Source of the DNA: Plantago elongata
Taxonomy: Eukaryota; Streptophyta; Magnoliopsida; Lamiales; Plantaginaceae
Direction of reading: 5' to 3'
Length of the DNA stretch: 33,700 nucleotides
Assembly (NCBI GenBank): GCA_036897095.1
Contig: JAYMSP010001295.1
Span: 1 to 33,700 of the forward strand
Positions 29,717 through 33,700 of this stretch are shown here, piece by piece. How positions within the stretch are numbered: the stretch's first letter is position 1; every line of letters begins with the position of its first letter. The position numbers were made by a program, and so were the translations under genes. Below the pieces are notes generated by a model. That model saw nothing but the letters and a program-made list of their open reading frames with translations, ran no database searches and had not been told where the DNA came from.

Positions 29717-31499
29717 CTGAAATTAATACGTACATAAACGACAATCAACTCTCTGCAAAGAAGTTATTAATTATCATTTTTGTTCAAGAACTGATCAACT
29801 TAAGGGAACCATCAACAAAACTTGCAGTTTCACCAATGCGACACGATTGCCAATTACCCTTCAACACAGCTTTTTCGATCAATTGCTACATTCACGCCAT
29901 CACCTCTAATTCCATAAAGATTCATATCTATATGAAGCTTAAAGTGTGTCTCAAAATATGATATGAATTGCTTCATCTATTTAATTTTTTAATATTGGTC
30001 GAGATCTTGGGTGGAAAGGACATGGAGGAGAAAGTTAAGGAAATAAATGGTTGAGAAGGAGGAGAAGAAAGAGAGGCGAGAGAGTCACAAATAGATCTGG
30101 ATGGTTGAGATGGAGTGAGATAGATAAATCTGGACGGTTGAGATGAAAGCGTCACTTACGCGAAATGTTTTGAGAGAATGGGCCTTCTCAGACTTTGACT
30201 AAGATTTGTACTGTAAAAGTACTAAATTAACCATAAATTGAAACTAAAAATGCATTTTCACGTGTGTTTATTATGTTATATCATTACCTAGAAAAACTTT
30301 ACAAGCACCGCACACTATTATTGATGACAAAGTTCTTATCAAATCAAGTTTAGTTATAGCAAATCTTACATTAAAATCCTTAAAACTACGAGAACCATAG
30401 ATTTCATTAGTGACTATTAGTCTATTACTATAACAATACGACCTCTTAATCATCTACAATAAAATCACCAAACATCAATAATACAAAACCATGCATCACT
30501 AATAAATTGAACAATCATAATTGCAAGTCACATTAACCTTGCATTTTAAAAACCAAGCGTCACAAATAAAAAAAAATCAAGCATCAATATTAATTCATAT
30601 TCATCACTTCGTAATTTCATATCTTCCATCAAAACTCACAAGCCATAACCAAATCGAAACAATATGGGGGGAGACCTCTTAAACTGCTTCAATAAAAAGT
30701 CCACGCATCAATAATACAAAGACAAGAATCACTAATAAAAATACCAAGCATCATCAAAAGACAAATTCACATATGATATGTGTCTTGCCGGAGAAGGACG
30801 GTTTATGAGGCTTGCTTATTATCAGACCCTAATTAAATTCTATGCGTTTGTAACATAATTTTCAATTGATTCTGCATTTTGAATAAGCAAACATTTGGAG
30901 AGAGATTATAATATACTCCAATTAGCTAGTGTGATAAAACATATCAATTAGATTGATGATTATTTAGGTAATTACCATGTTCAATTGAAGGTAACTTGAG
31001 AAAATAAAATAAATAGTGATTAAGTTGTAGGAAAAATACATGTATGACTATAAGGTCATAAAGTATTGAGGACGATATCAATATGTAATTCTCTCTTATT
31101 TTTAACATTGGCTTAACTCTTCTATTGAAAATGAAAGTGTGTGAATTCATTCGGACTGTTTTGCAATCACTTAAAACTATCTTGAATAATGAAGTATATG
31201 TTTTTATCATAGGGTCGAAAACTCTCTTTGAATCATGACAATGCACTTTCGAATCAAATTTCATATAGTTTTTACACATCCATCGAAACTTGACAAGCCA
31301 TGGTAGTCATAATAATTGAAGAATATCATATTGTAATTGTTGACCTTTAGTTGAGCGTCAAATTCAATCAACTACCGACTATATATCACAAATCATGTTA
31401 TTTACATTGATATAAAATAATTATGAACAATTGTTTCTTTTATTTAATTTTATAATTCTAAAGTTATCAATCAAGCTGGACACTATGATCAACACTTGT
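29717..31499. other. Spacer between the LRR relic and the second carbonic anhydrase gene
   Basis: AT-rich, with no supported gene. A purine-rich stretch (about 29995-30150) repeats TGGTTGAGA words. A roughly 39-base word starting CATCAATAATACAAA near 30473 recurs near 30706. The rest shows nothing. Confidence 0.4.
30469..30740. repeat. Direct repeat of about 39 bp, two copies 232 bp apart
   Basis: CATCAATAATACAAAACCAT at 30473 and CATCAATAATACAAAGACAA at 30706 each continue into (G)AATCACTAATAAA-like sequence. The region between has similar CAAGCATCA words, so it looks like a diffuse AT-rich minisatellite. Confidence 0.5.
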
Positions 31500-33595
31500 T
31501 CACTTTTGGGTTGGTCTCGCGTTATCTTCAAATCCCTGCAAATAATAATTGAAAACCATCATATTCATGGTCTAACTATGTCCTACATGAGGAATTTAAA
31601 AGAGTACGTAGACGGACACTATGCAATATGTGCACTCCGTCTGCCCAAAATGGTTGTAACGTTATGACTTTTTCGATTTCACGATGAAATTGATTAACTT
31701 AATGTGAATTAGAGGGTGCACTTACATCATCGACGGCACGTCTCAGTGCAAGAATTTGTTCTCTTGAAACAGTTTTTTTTTTGCAAAAAAAAATACATAT
31801 ATATTTGTTATTCAGAAAGAAGAACTCCAAGGCATATGGTTAAGGAGAAGATAAAAAATTAATGATCAAAAACTATATATGTTATACCGTTCTGAGTACT
31901 GTCCGTGTAACACCCTCAGTGCAAGGTGGAACAGTGAGTGAACCGATGTACCTGTAAAACCTACTGCTTCCAAACTTGATCTCTCGGGGATCTATGCTTC
32001 CAGCATGTATTTCGTCCACTCTCACAGCATGTATTTCGTCCACTCTCTCCAGGAGCTGTAGGTACGAAAAGGTGAAAATATAAGAATTCATTTTAGGACG
32101 GGGAAGTACATACTCAGAGGGTTTTGCTTTTGCATTCTTAGTTAATAGAATATGTTTTGTAAAAAATGAATGGATAAGTTCGCCAATATATAAATAGCTT
32201 ATTTCCTCGAGCTAAATATTATAATGTAAAGTGTTTGAGCTCCCTTAATCAAGGTATATAGTATGACCTTTGTGGATGCAAAAAAAAAAAAAAAACCACC
32301 GTTGGTGTGGCTAACCTTTTAAAAGGCCCCAACATTTATCGGTTTGACTAGTCGCTCCTCATATACATTAGTGATATATCAAAAGAAAACTTGAAACTAA
32401 TACTCCTTCTATACCAAAGCACTTGTTACATTTGATATTTTTACAATCAAACACGAAAATGAGGGACATGTAATGTTAGATTGTTTTTAAAGGATGAAGG
32501 TACATTCTTTTTATGTGTGTGTGATGCACATTTGCTCAAAGCTCAAGCCCGTGGAACAAATAAGTTAGATTATACTATGAAACTAAAAAATTATTGATAA
32601 AAAATTAGCTATACTTTAAATACCAAATTTTCACACTTTAATGGAAAATATATTTTATATCGTATTTATTCCTATCGTACTTTATTCTATTTACCTCTTA
32701 CGTACTTTATTCATTACATATCATACTTTTGTAGAACACACCTATCATTTATCAATTATTTAAATTAAATAATTACATAAAGTATAAAAAATATGTTTCA
32801 AGACCCACAAAAGGTTGAGATTGAAACGGTTTGGAGGGAGTATATACTTACATGTGTAAGGAATAAATCGGGACGCCCCAAATTGTACAAGATAGCATTG
32901 ACAGCAATACGCCCATCATGGCTAATATGAACCATATGCAACTCCATGTTGAAACTGCAAAGAACATAAAAGAAAACCCAATTGATTAATGACATAATCC
33001 ATTTCCTCAATTTTATTAAACTATTTCAATGGAATATATTGCAAATTAAAAGACATTTGTAGTTGAAGTTAAAATTTGTTAACTGACAAAAGTATTAATT
33101 GGACAATTTCTTTAAACCGATATAAATGTTTGCTCATGTACCTTTTCCCGTTGACAGTGTGTTCAGAAGGTGTATGCCAGTGAGCTTGTATTAGATTGTA
33201 CTTTGTACCATTTATCTCTATACATCCTGCATCTTCTTCCCATTCAACCTGTACGTACATGTTAAACAAAATTAAAGCAAACAAATTTTTGTATACAATT
33301 TAGTGATATTTATGAGTAGATATACCCTAACATATGTATAGATCTGCCTGGGTTCCATGAGTAAGCGTACATACCATGATATCGTGACCGCGGTTCTTGA
33401 TAGCAGCTGGAGCAGGCTTGTAGGTCATCTTCAAGGTCTCATTAGCACGCATGACCACCACTCTTTTCTTGTTCCTAAGGTCAATTGGTGATTGAAGTTT
33501 TCCAGATCTACATTGCTCCCATTCTGGGTTTAGGGAACCCCAATTTTGTGGCCCATTTTCATGTGTGTCATGATAACTGAAAGTCCTTTCATTAT
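31500..33595 (-). pseudogene. Second alpha-type carbonic anhydrase gene, first exon outside window, probably defective
   Basis: Exons on the minus strand: 33375-33595, 33142-33248, 32852-32954, 31888-32055, about 31726-31779 and 31500-31535. They match exons 2-7 of the gene at 11071, with equal lengths for four of the six. Exon 1 with the signal peptide must lie beyond 33700. Zinc ligands are kept ([21 protein letters not shown]), as are [16 protein letters not shown] and [10 protein letters not shown] with both disulfide Cys. Three oddities: the conserved Trp after PPCTEGV is Arg (GVTRTV), exon 5 has an eight-residue duplication ([16 protein letters not shown]), and the acceptor AG before exon 6 is replaced by an A10 run on the coding strand. 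Retention of intron 5 gives a stop two codons in. It would lose the last 30 residues or be a pseudogene. Confidence 0.85.
32403..32840. mobile_element. Mariner/Stowaway-type MITE in intron 4 of the second carbonic anhydrase gene
   Basis: The left end CTCCTTCTATACCAAAG matches the complement of the right end, CTCCCTCCAAACCG, both of the CTCCCTCCGT type known from Stowaway and mariner elements. A TA dinucleotide flanks each side (32401-32402 and 32841-32842). It is 438 bp, AT-rich and non-coding. Its right end is ten bases from the splice donor of exon 4. Confidence 0.65.
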
Positions 33596-33662
33596 CTAAT
33601 ATAAGTATGACAAAAGATATATTAATAACATGATTCACATATTTAAAATTAAAAATAGGGCA

Positions 33663-33667
<5 letters not shown>

Positions 33668-33700
<33 letters not shown>
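33668..33700. repeat. AT dinucleotide microsatellite at the right edge
   Basis: About 16 uninterrupted AT units reach the end of the window. They lie in intron 1 of the second carbonic anhydrase gene, upstream of its exon 2. Confidence 0.9.

Noticed and set aside
30001-30155. Ser/Pro-rich minus-strand frame over the purine-rich stretch
   Set aside because: It arises from the repetitive GGTTGAGA words; no gene features.
1-33700. CRISPR arrays, operons or other prokaryotic systems
   Set aside because: No spaced identical repeats of the right size. Introns, LTR elements and plant-type genes show that this is a plant nuclear region.

Overview
The window looks like nuclear DNA of a flowering plant, most likely a eudicot. 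It is AT-rich, its genes are split by short GT-AG introns, and most of it is nested, decayed transposable elements. It holds LTR retrotransposons of the Ty3 and Ty1 superfamilies, a LINE, and hAT-, Harbinger- and mariner-type small DNA elements. The only convincing host genes are two alpha-type carbonic anhydrase genes on the minus strand and a scrap of a leucine-rich-repeat receptor gene. Nothing is prokaryotic, and there is no CRISPR array.

Layout. 1-1717: a broken minus-strand coding region of unknown family that runs off the left edge. 2281-2482: a Harbinger-type MITE. 2762-4060: the 3' end of a dead LINE, split by a hAT-type element at 2831-3562. 5313-5553: a three-unit 77-78 bp tandem repeat. 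5595-8985: a plus-strand fragment of a Tat-lineage Ty3 retrotransposon (LTR end, primer site, gag, protease, part of RT) that stops abruptly at a small inverted-repeat element (8988-9152). 10510-10790: a Ty1/copia RNase H relic. 11071-12765: a complete seven-exon alpha carbonic anhydrase gene. 15080-16520: a solo LTR. 16563-28943: an almost complete 12.4 kb Tat-lineage Ty3 element on the minus strand, with a second solo LTR (28121-28922) nested in its right LTR. 29470-29716: the LRR receptor relic. 31500-33595: a second carbonic anhydrase gene, whose first exon lies beyond the right edge.

How the parts relate. The two carbonic anhydrase genes share exon boundaries and the same early stop, so they are tandem duplicates. 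About 18.7 kb, mostly retrotransposon, now lies between them. The left copy keeps every active-site residue that can be checked. The right copy has lost the splice acceptor before its sixth exon, has Arg in place of a conserved Trp, carries an eight-codon duplication, and has a mariner-type MITE ending next to a splice donor.

The most unusual part is the large Tat element. Between its integrase and its 3' LTR lies about 5 kb with a separate gene block on the opposite strand. That block has three TATAAATA boxes, a domain like the plant 'putative gypsy type transposon' family, an intron-bearing C-terminal coiled-coil ORF, and small hairpins behind two of the ORFs. Extra ORFs at this position are known in the Tat lineage; the promoter and hairpin arrangement is my own reading. 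Both Tat copies are dead, but each keeps motifs the other has lost.
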